Source: Zoogloea sp. (lineage in GTDB: Bacteria; Pseudomonadota; Gammaproteobacteria; Burkholderiales; Rhodocyclaceae). Taken from it: 64,000 bases of DNA. Made by a program: the position numbers and the translations under genes. A model generated the notes under the pieces. That model was not told where the DNA came from and searched no databases. It saw only the letters and a list, made by a program, of their open reading frames with translations. Of the stretch, positions 27,250 through 38,280 are shown piece after piece; the first letter of the stretch is position 1; the number at the start of each line of letters is the position of its first letter. The stretch spans positions 1 to 64,000 of the forward strand of contig NZ_JAOAUU010000131.1 of NCBI RefSeq assembly GCF_030157465.1, given 5' to 3'.

Positions 27250-27738
27250 ATGAGACTCACCACCAAAGGTCGTTTTGCTGTCACAGCAATGATTGATCTG
27301 GCGCTGCGCTGTGCCGAAGGGCCGGTTACGCTGGCGGGTATCGCGGATCGCCAGAAGATATCCCTGTCCTACCTCGAGCAACTTTTCGGCAAGCTGCGCC
27401 GCTTTGAGCTGGTGACCAGCGTGCGCGGCCCGGGCGGCGGTTATGCGCTGGCGCGCGAGACGGCAACGATCACGGTGGCGGACATCATCGCGGCCGTGGA
27501 TGAGCCTCTCGATGCCACATCCTGCGGCGGCAAGGAAAACTGCAAGGACGAACATCGCTGCATGACCCACGATTTGTGGACCAACCTCAACCGGCGCATG
27601 TACGAGTACCTGCATTCGGTGACGCTGGCCAATCTGGTCGAACAGCAGCACGCAAAGGGCGGTCCGGTGGCCGTGCTGCACGACGAGCGCCCCGCGACGG
27701 CCTCCCGCGGCGCCGCCAAGCTTCCGCTGACGGCCTGA
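27250..27738 (+). CDS. iscR: Fe-S cluster-sensing regulator IscR
   Basis: Rrf2-family winged-helix regulator that binds a [2Fe-2S] cluster and represses the isc operon when clusters are plentiful. It has 162 residues. The helix-turn-helix spans MRLTTKGRFAVTAMIDLAL to SVRGPGGGYALAR. Cluster ligands are C92, C98, C104 and H107 in SCGGKENCKDEHRCMTHDLW, the same numbering as in E. coli. The start is ATG 27250 with GGGAG upstream. Two type-1 operators overlap its promoter, so classical autoregulation is expected. It precedes the first desulfurase by 18 bases. Confidence 0.98.
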   Translation: MRLTTKGRFAVTAMIDLALRCAEGPVTLAGIADRQKISLSYLEQLFGKLRRFELVTSVRGPGGGYALARETATITVADIIAAVDEPLDATSCGGKENCKDEHRCMTHDLWTNLNRRMYEYLHSVTLANLVEQQHAKGGPVAVLHDERPATASRGAAKLPLTA

Positions 27739-27756
27739 AACGGCTGGAGAGAATTC

Positions 27757-28905
27757 ATGTTTGCGCCGGTTTACCTCGACCACAACGCCACCACGCCGAT
27801 TGATCCGGCTGTGCGCGAAGCCATGCTGCCATGGCTGGGCGAGCGTTTCGGCAATGCGTCGAGCCGTCACGAATACGGCCGTGCGGCGCGCAAGGCCATC
27901 GACGAGGCGAGGGCGCAGGTGGCTGTGGCAGTCAATGCCCATCCCACCGAAGTCATTTTTACCAGCGGCGGCTCCGAGGCCAACAACCTCTTCATCAAGG
28001 GCGCCGCAGCCTCGATGAAGCCGGGGCTGGTGGCGGTCAGTGCCGTCGAGCATCCCTGCGTGCGCGAGCCCGCAACGCAGCTGGTGCGCAGTGGCTGGCG
28101 CTGTGTGGAAATCGGCGTCGATACGGATGGATTGATTGATTTGCAGGCCTTTGAAGGCGTGCTGGCTGAAAAGCCGAAGCTGGTTTCGGTGATGCTCGCC
28201 AATAACGAAACCGGCGTTATCCAGGATGTCGCCGCTTTGGCTGCCGGGGTGCGCGCGAAGGGCGGCTGGATGCATTGCGATGCCGTCCAGGCGCTTGGCA
28301 AGATCGATGTGGATTTTCGGGCGCTCGGTGTGCATGGCCTCAGCGTGTCGGCCCACAAGATTTACGGCCCGCTGGGTGCGGGCGCGCTGATCGTCGATAA
28401 GCGGGTCGAGCTGGCTCCCCTGATCGCCGGCGGCGGGCAGGAGCGCAATCTGCGTTCCGGCACCGAAAACGTCATGGCGATTGTCGGTTTCGGCAAGGCC
28501 TGTGAGCTGGCTGTGGCTGCCCGTCAAGAGCGCTCGCAGCGTCTGGCAGGCTTGCAGCTGCGGCTGGAAGCCGGGCTGGTGCAACTGGGTGGAAAGATTT
28601 TTTCGGCGGCGGCTCCGCGGCTTTCGAATACCAGCTTCTTTGCCTTCGAAGGTGTCGATGGCGAAACGCTTGTCGGCAAGCTCGACCGGGCCGGTTTTGC
28701 GGTGGCGAGCGGTTCGGCCTGCTCCAGCGCGAACCCGGAGCCTTCCCATACGCTCATGGCGATGGGTGTGGGCGAAAGTCTCGCGCGGGCGGCGGTGCGT
28801 GTCAGCTTTGGGGCCGGCAGCACGCAGCAGGATGTGGATGGATTTTTGAAGGCGCTCGGCGAGAATCTCGCCAGCCTTCGAACGCTGGCCGCGATCGCGG
28901 TCTAA
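27757..28905 (+). CDS. Cysteine desulfurase, NifS/IscS-like (first copy)
   Basis: PLP-dependent desulfurase that moves sulfur from cysteine to a persulfide. It has 382 residues. The PLP lysine is K201 in [14 protein letters not shown], and the catalytic Cys is C322 in [15 protein letters not shown] on the long flexible loop typical of group I enzymes. It differs clearly from the IscS encoded next: it starts [12 protein letters not shown], has the loop [16 protein letters not shown], and lacks the C-terminal tail [13 protein letters not shown] that docks IscU. It resembles the NifS-like paralogue found between iscR and iscS in some beta-proteobacteria. Its preferred acceptor is unknown. Confidence 0.9.
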   Translation: MFAPVYLDHNATTPIDPAVREAMLPWLGERFGNASSRHEYGRAARKAIDEARAQVAVAVNAHPTEVIFTSGGSEANNLFIKGAAASMKPGLVAVSAVEHPCVREPATQLVRSGWRCVEIGVDTDGLIDLQAFEGVLAEKPKLVSVMLANNETGVIQDVAALAAGVRAKGGWMHCDAVQALGKIDVDFRALGVHGLSVSAHKIYGPLGAGALIVDKRVELAPLIAGGGQERNLRSGTENVMAIVGFGKACELAVAARQERSQRLAGLQLRLEAGLVQLGGKIFSAAAPRLSNTSFFAFEGVDGETLVGKLDRAGFAVASGSACSSANPEPSHTLMAMGVGESLARAAVRVSFGAGSTQQDVDGFLKALGENLASLRTLAAIAV

Positions 28906-28943
28906 GTTATTGGAACGATTTAAATTTTTGCAGCACGGAGAAG

Positions 28944-30161
28944 ATGAAGATGCTCAAGTTTCCGATCTACCTCGATTACTCGGCGACCACGCCGGTGGAT
29001 CCCCGCGTGGCGGAGAAGATGATTCCCTACCTCACGGAGCTGTTCGGTAACCCGGCATCCCGCAGCCACTCGTATGGCTGGACGGCCGAGAAGGCCGTGG
29101 AAGAGGCACGCGAGGAAGTGGCAAAGCTGGTGAATGCCGATTCCAAGGAGATCATCTGGACCTCCGGTGCGACCGAATCCAACAACCTGGCGATCAAGGG
29201 CGCGGCCCATTTTTATTCGGGCAAGGGCAAGCACATCATCACCCTCAAGACCGAGCACAAGGCGGTGCTGGATACCGTTCGCGAACTCGAGCGCCAGGGC
29301 TTCGAGGCAACCTATCTGGACGTCAAGGAAGACGGCCTGGTGGATCTCGACGTGCTCAAGGCGGCGATCCGTCCCGATACGGTGGTGATTTCAGTGCTCT
29401 TCGTGAACAACGAAATCGGCGTGATCCAGCCGATCGCCGAGATCGGCGAGATCTGCCGCGAGAAGGGCATCATCTTCCATGTGGATGCAGCCCAGGCCAC
29501 CGGCAAGGTGGAGATCGACCTGTCGAAGCTGAAGGTCGATCTGATGTCTTTCTGCGCCCACAAGACCTACGGCCCGAAGGGCATCGGCGCCCTGTACGTG
29601 CGTCGCAAGCCCCGCGTGCGCCTCGAGGCGCAGATGCACGGCGGCGGCCACGAGCGCGGCCTGCGTTCCGGCACCCTGGCCACTCACCAGATCGTCGGCA
29701 TGGGCGAAGCGTTCCGTCTGGCCCGCCTGGAAATGGCCGAAGAAAACACGCGCATCGGCGCGCTGCGTGATCGCCTGCTCACCGGCCTGACCGCCATCGA
29801 GGAAAGCTTTGTAAACGGCGACATGGCGCACCGTGTGCCGCACAACCTGAACATCAGTTTCGCCTACGTTGAAGGCGAATCCCTGATCATGGCGGTCAAG
29901 GACATTGCAGTGTCGAGCGGTTCGGCCTGCACCTCGGCCAGCCTTGAGCCTTCGTACGTGTTGCGCGCCCTTGGCCGCAACGACGAACTGGCCCACAGTT
30001 CCATCCGTTTCACCATCGGCCGCTTCACGACGGCCGAGGAGATCGACTATACAATCGACTTGCTGCAGCGCAAGGTCGGCAAGCTCCGCGAACTGTCGCC
30101 CCTCTGGGACATGTTCAAGGAAGGCATCGACCTTGATACCGTGCAGTGGGCGGCCCACTGA
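28944..30161 (+). CDS. iscS: Cysteine desulfurase IscS
   Basis: The housekeeping desulfurase that supplies sulfur to IscU and to tRNA thiolation. It has 405 residues. The PLP lysine is K207 in [16 protein letters not shown] and the catalytic Cys is C329 in [22 protein letters not shown]. coli uses K206 and C328. The IscU-docking C-terminal segment ([18 protein letters not shown]) is intact. The start is ATG 28944 ([20 protein letters not shown]), with CGGAG upstream. It follows the first desulfurase by 38 bases and precedes iscU by 13. It is the canonical member of the pair. Confidence 0.98.
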   Translation: MKMLKFPIYLDYSATTPVDPRVAEKMIPYLTELFGNPASRSHSYGWTAEKAVEEAREEVAKLVNADSKEIIWTSGATESNNLAIKGAAHFYSGKGKHIITLKTEHKAVLDTVRELERQGFEATYLDVKEDGLVDLDVLKAAIRPDTVVISVLFVNNEIGVIQPIAEIGEICREKGIIFHVDAAQATGKVEIDLSKLKVDLMSFCAHKTYGPKGIGALYVRRKPRVRLEAQMHGGGHERGLRSGTLATHQIVGMGEAFRLARLEMAEENTRIGALRDRLLTGLTAIEESFVNGDMAHRVPHNLNISFAYVEGESLIMAVKDIAVSSGSACTSASLEPSYVLRALGRNDELAHSSIRFTIGRFTTAEEIDYTIDLLQRKVGKLRELSPLWDMFKEGIDLDTVQWAAH

Positions 30162-30174
30162 CAGGAGAGCAAAA

Positions 30175-30558
30175 ATGTCATACAGCGAAAAGGTTCTGGA
30201 CCACTACGAAAACCCCCGTAACGTCGGTGCTTTCGGCAAGGAAGACGACGGCGTGGGTACCGGCATGGTCGGCGCTCCGGCCTGCGGCGACGTGATGAAG
30301 CTGCAGATCAAGGTTGGCAAGGATGGCATCATTGAGGATGCCAAGTTCAAGACTTACGGTTGTGGCTCGGCCATTGCGTCGAGTTCGTTGGTCACCGAAT
30401 GGGTCAAGGGCAAGACCCTCGACCAGGCGCTGGACATCAAGAACACCGCTATTGCCGAAGAGCTGGCCCTGCCCCCGGTGAAGATCCACTGCTCGATCCT
30501 GGCCGAGGATGCCATCAAGGCGGCGGTCGAGGATTACAAGAAAAAGCACAACGGCTGA
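30175..30558 (+). CDS. iscU: Fe-S cluster scaffold IscU
   Basis: Scaffold on which IscS sulfur and iron assemble [2Fe-2S] clusters. It has 127 residues. Ligands are C37 (GAPACGD), D39, C63 ([11 protein letters not shown]) and C106 (KIHCSILAE). The HscA-recognition peptide LPPVK lies at residues 99-103. These positions match the E. coli protein. The start is ATG 30175 with AGGAGAG upstream; the longer upstream frame is in the iscS coding region and is not used. It lies between iscS and iscA as usual. Confidence 0.98.
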   Translation: MSYSEKVLDHYENPRNVGAFGKEDDGVGTGMVGAPACGDVMKLQIKVGKDGIIEDAKFKTYGCGSAIASSSLVTEWVKGKTLDQALDIKNTAIAEELALPPVKIHCSILAEDAIKAAVEDYKKKHNG

Positions 30559-30571
30559 AAGGAACGCAATC

Positions 30572-30895
30572 ATGGCAGTTACCCTCTCCGACAAGGCTGC
30601 AAAGCACATCGATAACTTCATCGCCAAGCGCGGCAAGGGCGTTGGTATTCGCCTCGGCGTGCGCACGTCGGGCTGTTCCGGGATGGCCTACAAGCTGGAA
30701 TTTGCCGACGAGGTGCTGCCGGAAGACGTGGTGTTTGAAAGCCACGGCCTGAAGGTGATGATCGATCCCAAGAGCCTGCCTTACATGGACGGCACCGAAC
30801 TGGACTTCGTGCGCGAAGGGTTGAATGAAGGTTTCAAGTTCAACAACCCCAACGTGAAGGACCAGTGCGGCTGCGGCGAGAGCTTCACCGTCTAG
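30572..30895 (+). CDS. iscA: A-type Fe-S carrier IscA
   Basis: A-type carrier that delivers clusters, mainly in [4Fe-4S] maturation. It has 107 residues with the three conserved cysteines C35 ([13 protein letters not shown]), C99 and C101 ([11 protein letters not shown]). The start is ATG 30572 with AAAGGA upstream. It is 13 bases after iscU and 1 base before hscB. Confidence 0.97.
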   Translation: MAVTLSDKAAKHIDNFIAKRGKGVGIRLGVRTSGCSGMAYKLEFADEVLPEDVVFESHGLKVMIDPKSLPYMDGTELDFVREGLNEGFKFNNPNVKDQCGCGESFTV

Positions 30896-30896
30896 G

Positions 30897-31427
30897 ATGC
30901 TCGATCTCAAGCAGGACTTCTTCACTCTGTTTGGTCTTGAGCCGGTCTTCGCAATCGACATGGAGCGGCTGGAGCAGGCCTACCTGGATATCCAGGGCAA
31001 GGTTCATCCCGATCGCTTCGCCCATCTTCCTGACGTTGAAAAGCGTTTGTCGATGCAGTGGGCGACCCATGCGAACGAAGCCTTCCGCACGCTGAAGAGT
31101 CCGCTCTCGCGGGGGCATTACCTGCTCGAGATGCGCGGCGTCGATCCCGCCTTCGACACCAACACCGCCATGTCCGCCGAGTTCCTGATGGAGCAGATGG
31201 AGTGGCGCGAAGCCCTCGGCGAGGCGCAGGACGCGGCGGACGAAGACGCGCTCGAGGATCTGGCACGGCGCATCCGGCACAGCAGCAAGACGCTGGTCGA
31301 TGAACTGGGCCGGCAACTTGATGTGGCAGGCGATCTTGAAGGCGCCGCGGATACCGTCCGGCGCATGAAGTTTCTCGAAAAGCTGCAACACGAAATCAAT
31401 GACGCCTTGACGGCGCTGGAATCCTGA
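30897..31427 (+). CDS. hscB: Co-chaperone HscB (J-domain)
   Basis: J-protein that brings IscU to HscA and stimulates its ATPase. It has 176 residues. The N-terminal J domain has the HPD motif at 37-39 ([10 protein letters not shown]). The C-terminal three-helix IscU-binding domain carries YLLEMRGVD and [12 protein letters not shown]. The stop TGA overlaps the hscA ATG, a tight translational coupling of chaperone and co-chaperone. Confidence 0.97.
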   Translation: MLDLKQDFFTLFGLEPVFAIDMERLEQAYLDIQGKVHPDRFAHLPDVEKRLSMQWATHANEAFRTLKSPLSRGHYLLEMRGVDPAFDTNTAMSAEFLMEQMEWREALGEAQDAADEDALEDLARRIRHSSKTLVDELGRQLDVAGDLEGAADTVRRMKFLEKLQHEINDALTALES

Positions 31428-33295
31428 TGGCTCTGCTGCAAATTTCCGAACCCGGCATGTCCACCGCCCCTCACCAGCATCGGCTGGCGGTGGGGATCGA
31501 CCTTGGTACCACCAACTCGCTGGTGGCGACGGTGCGCAATGGCGTAAGCCTGTGTCTGCAGGACGAAGACGGCAAGGCGCTGCTGCCGTCCATCGTGCAT
31601 TACCTCCCGGACGGCCAGATCGTCGTCGGCCGCAAGGCCCAGGCGACGCAGGCGGTCGATCCGCGCAATACGATCATTTCGGTCAAGCGCTTCATGGGGC
31701 GCGGCCTGAAGGACGTGTCCCACGTTGAAACCATGCCCTACGACTTTGTCGATACGGAAGGCATGGTGCGTTTGCGTACCGTGCAGGGCGTCAAGAGCCC
31801 GGTCGAGGTTTCTGCCGAGATCCTCAAGGAATTACGCCTGCGCGCCGAGCGCAGCCTGGGCGATGAACTCACCGGTGCGGTGATCACCGTGCCGGCCTAT
31901 TTCGACGATGCCCAGCGCCAGGCCACCAAGGATGCCGCCCGGCTGGCGGGCCTCAATGTGCTGCGCCTGCTCAACGAACCGACTGCGGCGGCTATCGCCT
32001 ACGGTCTCGAGAACGCTTCGGAAGGCGTCTACGCGGTCTATGACCTGGGCGGCGGAACCTTCGACATTTCGATCCTGCGCCTCTCGCGCGGGGTTTTCGA
32101 GGTAGTCGCAACCAGCGGCGATGCGGCTCTTGGCGGCGACGATTTCGACCACCGGGTGTTCTGCTGGATTCTCGACAACGCGGGCATCTCGCTGCCGTCC
32201 GACCGGGATTCCCGCCGCATGCTGATGAAGGCGCGGGAGGTGAAGGAGCGTCTGAGCCTCGACGAATCGGCGCCCGTCCGCATGACCCTCGATAGCGGTG
32301 ACGAGATCGATCTCGTCATCGAACGCCAGGTTTTTGTGGACATCACCCGGCCGCTGGTCGAAAAGACCCTCCGGCCCCTCAAGAAGGCGCTGCGTGACGC
32401 AGGTCTCGAGGCGTCCGACGTGAAGGGCGTGGTGATGGTGGGCGGCGCGACGCGCATGCCGCACGTGCAGCAGGCTGTTGGCGAATTCTTCGGCCAGACA
32501 CCGCTTACCAACCTCGACCCGGATACCGTTGTGGCCATCGGTGCGGCCATGCAGGCCAATGTGCTGGCCGGCAACAGGGCCGCCGAAGAAGAGTGGCTGT
32601 TGCTCGACGTGATTCCCCTGTCTCTCGGCATCGAGACGATGGGCGGGCTGGTCGAGAAGATCATTCCCCGCAATTCGACCATTCCCACTGCGCGGGCCCA
32701 GGAGTTCACCACCTTCAAGGACGGCCAGACGGCCATGTCCTTCCATGTGGTGCAGGGCGAGCGCGAACTGGTGGCAGATTGCCGTTCGCTGGCCCGCTTC
32801 GAGTTGCGCGGCATTCCGCCGATGGTTGCCGGTGCGGCCCGCATCCGCGTCACCTTCCAGGTGGACGCCGACGGCCTGCTGTCGGTGTCGGCGCGGGAAG
32901 TCTCGACCGGTGTCGAGGCGCGGGTAGAGGTCAAGCCCTCTTACGGCCTTGCCGACGACGAGATCGCCGACATGCTGAAGGCAGGCTTCGAGCACGCCCA
33001 GCAGGACATGGAGCGGCGTGCTCTCAAGGAGCAGCAGGTCGAGGCCGAGCGGGTCATCGAGGCCACGGAGCAAGCGCTGGCCGTCGATGCCAGCCTGCTC
33101 GACGACGCCGAGCGGGCGGCCCTCGACGCAGCTATCGCCGCACTGCGTAGCGCCGCCCAAGGCCAGGATTCGCGGGCCATCAAGATTCAGCTGGAAGCCT
33201 TCAACCGGGCATCCAACGAATTCGCGTCCCGCCGCATGGACAAGAGCATCCGCCAGGCCCTGACCGGCCACAAGATTGACGAAATCCGGATCTGA
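31427..33295 (+). CDS. hscA: Fe-S assembly Hsp70 chaperone HscA
   Basis: Specialised Hsp70 that binds the LPPVK loop of IscU and drives cluster transfer. It has 622 residues. ATPase motifs are [28 protein letters not shown], and [14 protein letters not shown]. The linker and substrate domain follow ([27 protein letters not shown]), then a helical lid. Like other HscA proteins, it has a shorter C-terminal lid than DnaK. It overlaps hscB by one base and is followed by fdx after 8 bases. Confidence 0.98.
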   Translation: MALLQISEPGMSTAPHQHRLAVGIDLGTTNSLVATVRNGVSLCLQDEDGKALLPSIVHYLPDGQIVVGRKAQATQAVDPRNTIISVKRFMGRGLKDVSHVETMPYDFVDTEGMVRLRTVQGVKSPVEVSAEILKELRLRAERSLGDELTGAVITVPAYFDDAQRQATKDAARLAGLNVLRLLNEPTAAAIAYGLENASEGVYAVYDLGGGTFDISILRLSRGVFEVVATSGDAALGGDDFDHRVFCWILDNAGISLPSDRDSRRMLMKAREVKERLSLDESAPVRMTLDSGDEIDLVIERQVFVDITRPLVEKTLRPLKKALRDAGLEASDVKGVVMVGGATRMPHVQQAVGEFFGQTPLTNLDPDTVVAIGAAMQANVLAGNRAAEEEWLLLDVIPLSLGIETMGGLVEKIIPRNSTIPTARAQEFTTFKDGQTAMSFHVVQGERELVADCRSLARFELRGIPPMVAGAARIRVTFQVDADGLLSVSAREVSTGVEARVEVKPSYGLADDEIADMLKAGFEHAQQDMERRALKEQQVEAERVIEATEQALAVDASLLDDAERAALDAAIAALRSAAQGQDSRAIKIQLEAFNRASNEFASRRMDKSIRQALTGHKIDEIRI

Positions 33296-33303
33296 ACCGA
33301 GCA

Positions 33304-33645
33304 ATGACTACACTGATTGTGCTGCCCCACGTTGAGCTGTGTCCCGAAGGTGCCGTGATCGAAGCCGAACCCGGCCAGACGATCTGCGACAGCCTGCTGG
33401 CCAACGGCATTGAAATCGAACACGCCTGTGAAAAATCCTGTGCCTGCACAACCTGTCACGTGATCGTGCGCGAAGGCTTCAACAGTCTCGAAGAGGCCGA
33501 GGAGCTCGAGGAAGACCTTCTCGACAAGGCCTGGGGCCTGGAGCCCCAGTCGCGCCTTTCGTGTCAGGCCGTGGTTGGCGCCACGCCGCTGACCGTCGAG
33601 ATTCCCAAGTACTCCATCAACATGGCCCGGGAGGGCAAGCACTGA
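33304..33645 (+). CDS. fdx: isc-type [2Fe-2S] ferredoxin
   Basis: Adrenodoxin-type ferredoxin donating electrons in cluster assembly. It has 113 residues. Ligand cysteines are C42, C48, C51 and C87 (HACEKSCACTTCHV; RLSCQAVV), the same positions as E. coli Fdx, with C46 as the extra conserved cysteine. Its stop TGA shares a base with the iscX ATG. Confidence 0.97.
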   Translation: MTTLIVLPHVELCPEGAVIEAEPGQTICDSLLANGIEIEHACEKSCACTTCHVIVREGFNSLEEAEELEEDLLDKAWGLEPQSRLSCQAVVGATPLTVEIPKYSINMAREGKH

Positions 33646-33839
33646 TGAAATGGACTGAAGTTCAGGAAATCGCGATCCAGCTGTCGGATGCCCATCCGGA
33701 TGTGGACCCGACCAAGGTGAATTTTGTCGACCTGATGCGCTGGGTGATGGCGCTGCCGGATTTCAACGACGATCCGAAGCATTGCGGCGAGCGCATTCTC
33801 GAGGGCATTCAGCAGGCCTGGATCGAGGAAATCGAGTAA
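33645..33839 (+). CDS. iscX: IscX, IscS-binding acidic protein
   Basis: A 64-residue acidic protein (MKWTEVQEIAIQLSDAHPDV..., FVDLMRWVMALPDF) that binds IscS at the IscU/CyaY site and tunes its rate with iron. The start is ATG 33645, overlapping the fdx stop; a longer upstream frame exists but lies inside fdx. Its TAA stop overlaps the next ATG (TAATG), so it is coupled to the glutathione peroxidase gene. Confidence 0.96.
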   Translation: MKWTEVQEIAIQLSDAHPDVDPTKVNFVDLMRWVMALPDFNDDPKHCGERILEGIQQAWIEEIE

Positions 33840-34336
33840 TGAGCGTTGAGGCCTCGCCCGCAGATATTCTGGGTTTCGAAGTCCGGGGCATCAAGGGCGA
33901 GCCGATCCGGTTTGGCGATTTTGCCGGGAAGGTCGTGCTGGCGGTGAATACTGCCAGCCGTTGCGGCTTTACGCCCCAGTACGCGGGGCTGCAGAAACTG
34001 CATGAAACCTTCGGCCCGCGTGGGCTGGTGGTGATAGGGTTTCCGTGCAACCAGTTTGGCGCGCAGGAGCCCGAAGGCGAGGCGGGCATCGCCCGTTTCT
34101 GCGAGTTGAATTACGGCGTCGATTTTCTGCTCACCGAGAAAATCGAGGTCAATGGGCCGGGCGCCCATCCCTTGTTTCGCTACCTGACATCGGCGTGTCC
34201 CGGTGTGCTGGGGACGCAGCCGGTCAAATGGAACTTCACGAAGTTCCTTATTGACAAGGCGGGTGTCCCGGTCAGGCGCTACGCGCCGACGACATCGCCC
34301 GCCGCTCTGGCGGATGACATCGAGGCCTTGCTTTAG
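33839..34336 (+). CDS. Glutathione peroxidase-family thiol peroxidase
   Basis: A 165-residue GPx-fold peroxidase reducing hydroperoxides, in bacteria often with thioredoxin rather than glutathione. The peroxidatic residue is C42 in NTASRCGFTPQY (cysteine, not selenocysteine). The Gln and Trp of the tetrad appear in GFPCNQFGAQEP and VKWNFTKFL. The Cys in GFPCNQF is the usual resolving-position Cys of Cys-GPx. The start at ATG 33839 overlaps the iscX stop, placing it as the last gene of the isc operon, a sensible protection for a peroxide-sensitive pathway (inference). It converges on the response regulator with 11 bases between. Confidence 0.9.
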   Translation: MSVEASPADILGFEVRGIKGEPIRFGDFAGKVVLAVNTASRCGFTPQYAGLQKLHETFGPRGLVVIGFPCNQFGAQEPEGEAGIARFCELNYGVDFLLTEKIEVNGPGAHPLFRYLTSACPGVLGTQPVKWNFTKFLIDKAGVPVRRYAPTTSPAALADDIEALL

Positions 34337-34347
34337 CGCTTTGCCTT

Positions 34348-34797
34348 TCAGCGGGCCGTCGGATCGGACGGTTCGTTCAGCGACAGCCAGTACAGCCCGA
34401 GCTGGCCCACAGCCTGCAGGAAACGTTCGAAATCCACCGGTTTGCGGATGTAGCTGTTGGCTCCGAGGCGGTAGGCTTCGAAGATATCCTGGTGTTCCTT
34501 GGAGGTTGTGAGCACCACCACCGGCAGGAGCGCAGTCCGCTCGTCGGCGCGGATGCGGCGGAGGACTTCGAGCCCGTCGATGCGCGGGAGCTTCAGGTCG
34601 AGCAGGACAAAAGCCGGCATGATCAGGCTGTCACGGGACGAGAACTGCCCTGTACAGAAAAGGTAGTCCAGCGCCTCCACGCCGTCCCGGGCCACGACGA
34701 CCTGATTGGCAATCTTGTTTTTGCTGAAAGCCCGGAGCGTGAGAGCCTCATCGTCAGGGTTGTCCTCTACGAGGAGGATGGGACGATCGGTCGCCAT
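34348..34797 (-). CDS. Single-domain (CheY-like) response regulator
   Basis: A stand-alone receiver domain of 149 residues with no output domain. The acidic pocket is E11/D12 (LLVEDNPDDE), the phosphorylation site is D67 (LLDLKLPRIDG), the Thr switch is in VVVLTTSKEHQD, and the conserved Lys is in YIRKPVDF. The LVEDNPDDE...FSKNKIANQ...DYLF pattern is that of Rcp1-type regulators that partner with phytochrome or hybrid kinases. No kinase gene is nearby, so it is an orphan. Its upstream gap holds nested inverted repeats. Confidence 0.88.
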   Translation of the reverse strand: MATDRPILLVEDNPDDEALTLRAFSKNKIANQVVVARDGVEALDYLFCTGQFSSRDSLIMPAFVLLDLKLPRIDGLEVLRRIRADERTALLPVVVLTTSKEHQDIFEAYRLGANSYIRKPVDFERFLQAVGQLGLYWLSLNEPSDPTAR

Positions 34798-34825
34798 AAG
34801 TGTTCCTTGACCCTTTTTTATGTTT

Positions 34826-34877
34826 TTGCCTGATTTTTTGTTTTGAGCTCAAATCTGGTGGTTTTGGGCTCAGGCAA
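34826..34877 (-). repeat. Nested inverted repeats ahead of the response regulator
   Basis: An outer 8-bp perfect inverted repeat TTGCCTGA (34826-34833) / TCAGGCAA (34870-34877) encloses the 12-bp perfect palindrome TTTGAGCTCAAA (34842-34853). It is AT-rich relative to the surroundings. It lies in the 139-base gap between prmB and the response-regulator start on the minus strand. It could be an operator, a stem-loop or a terminator-like structure for prmB; none is established. Confidence 0.45.
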
Positions 34878-34936
34878 GATCATAAGTACGGCAGGCGATC
34901 GAATAGGTTGACCGATTTCTCACAGGCTGTCGGGTT

Positions 34937-37041
<2,105 letters not shown>

Positions 37042-38229
37042 TCAGTCGTCTTCGTCGTTCAGTTCGAGGGTGAATTCGCGGAAGGAAGAGCCGTCCGGCT
37101 GGGTGCTTTCGAAGTCGATGGAGGACGAGGGCGTGCGGCCGGATTTTTCGCCGCCGCCGCTGCCGGTGCTGAACTGGGCGTTGTTGATGAGCCAGGACAG
37201 GTTGGTCGGCGAGTCGGAGTTGCCGAGCGCCTCTTCGAGGGTGATCACCTTGTCCTTGTAGAGGCGGAAGAGATCCTGCTCGAAGGTGCGCGAGCCCTGG
37301 GTCAGGCTTTGCTCCATCGCTTCGCGGATACCCGAGATTTCACTGCGCTCGATCAGCTCGGCAACTTGCCGGGTGTTGAGCAGGATTTCCACGGCCGGGA
37401 CACGCCCGCCGTCCGGCCGCTTGACCAGCCGCTGGGAAACGATGCACTTGAGCGTTGCGGCCAGGTCGAGGGACAGCAGACCCCGCCCGTCGAGCGGGAA
37501 GAAGCTGAAGATCCGGTTGAGGGCGTGATAGGCGTTGTTGGCGTGCAGCGTGGCGAGGCACAGGTGGCCGGTCTGGGCGTAGGCCAGCGCGGCCTGCATG
37601 GTTTCGCGGTCGCGGATTTCGCCGATGAGGATGCAGTCGGGCGCCTGGCGCATGGCGTTCTTCAGCGCGTTGTGCCAGTCGTTGGTGTCCTGGCCGATCT
37701 CCCGCTGATTGACGATCGACATCTTGTGCTTGAACAGATATTCGATCGGATCTTCGATGGTCAGGATGTGACCGGAGCGGTTTTCGTTGCGGTGATCGAG
37801 CATCGACGCGATGGTCGTCGATTTGCCGGAGCCGGTGGCGCCGACGACGAGGACCAGGCCCCGCTTTTCCATGATGAGTTCGTTGAGCACCGGCGGCAGG
37901 CCGAGGGTGTCCAGGCGGGGAATGTCGCCGGCGATGTAGCGCACGACGATGGCAATGCTGCTGCGTTGCCAGAAAATGTTGACCCGGAAGTTGCCGAGAT
38001 CGCGCCGGCCGAAGGAGAGGTTCATCTCCCGGCTGGTCTCGAAGCGCTCGGTCTGCTCGGGCGTCATCATTTCGTAGGCCATGCGGTGGACCATCGCCGG
38101 GTCCATGGCCTGCTGGTTGATGGGCACCGTGTTGCCATCGATCTTGATGTGGATCGGGGTGCCGACAGTAATGAAGATGTCCGAGGCTTTTTTCTCGGCC
38201 ATCAGGGCGAATAGCTTGTCGATGATCAT
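37042..38229 (-). CDS. pilU: Type IV pilus retraction ATPase, PilU type
   Basis: Hexameric secretion-type ATPase driving pilus retraction together with PilT. It has 395 residues from ATG 38229 (MIIDKLFALMAEKKASDIFI). Walker A is GATGSGKST; the Asp box is LTIEDPIEYLFKHKMS; Walker B is DCILIGEIRDRETM; the His box is TGHLCLATLHANNAYHALNR. The extended C-terminal tail (after about 345) suits PilU rather than PilT. It stands alone among lysine genes; no other pilus gene is in the window. Confidence 0.9.
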   Translation of the reverse strand: MIIDKLFALMAEKKASDIFITVGTPIHIKIDGNTVPINQQAMDPAMVHRMAYEMMTPEQTERFETSREMNLSFGRRDLGNFRVNIFWQRSSIAIVVRYIAGDIPRLDTLGLPPVLNELIMEKRGLVLVVGATGSGKSTTIASMLDHRNENRSGHILTIEDPIEYLFKHKMSIVNQREIGQDTNDWHNALKNAMRQAPDCILIGEIRDRETMQAALAYAQTGHLCLATLHANNAYHALNRIFSFFPLDGRGLLSLDLAATLKCIVSQRLVKRPDGGRVPAVEILLNTRQVAELIERSEISGIREAMEQSLTQGSRTFEQDLFRLYKDKVITLEEALGNSDSPTNLSWLINNAQFSTGSGGGEKSGRTPSSSIDFESTQPDGSSFREFTLELNDEDD

Positions 38230-38280
38230 CGGGCAGCCCGGGGAAACTTGGGCCGCCATGAAGGCGGCCCGGTGTCGCGG

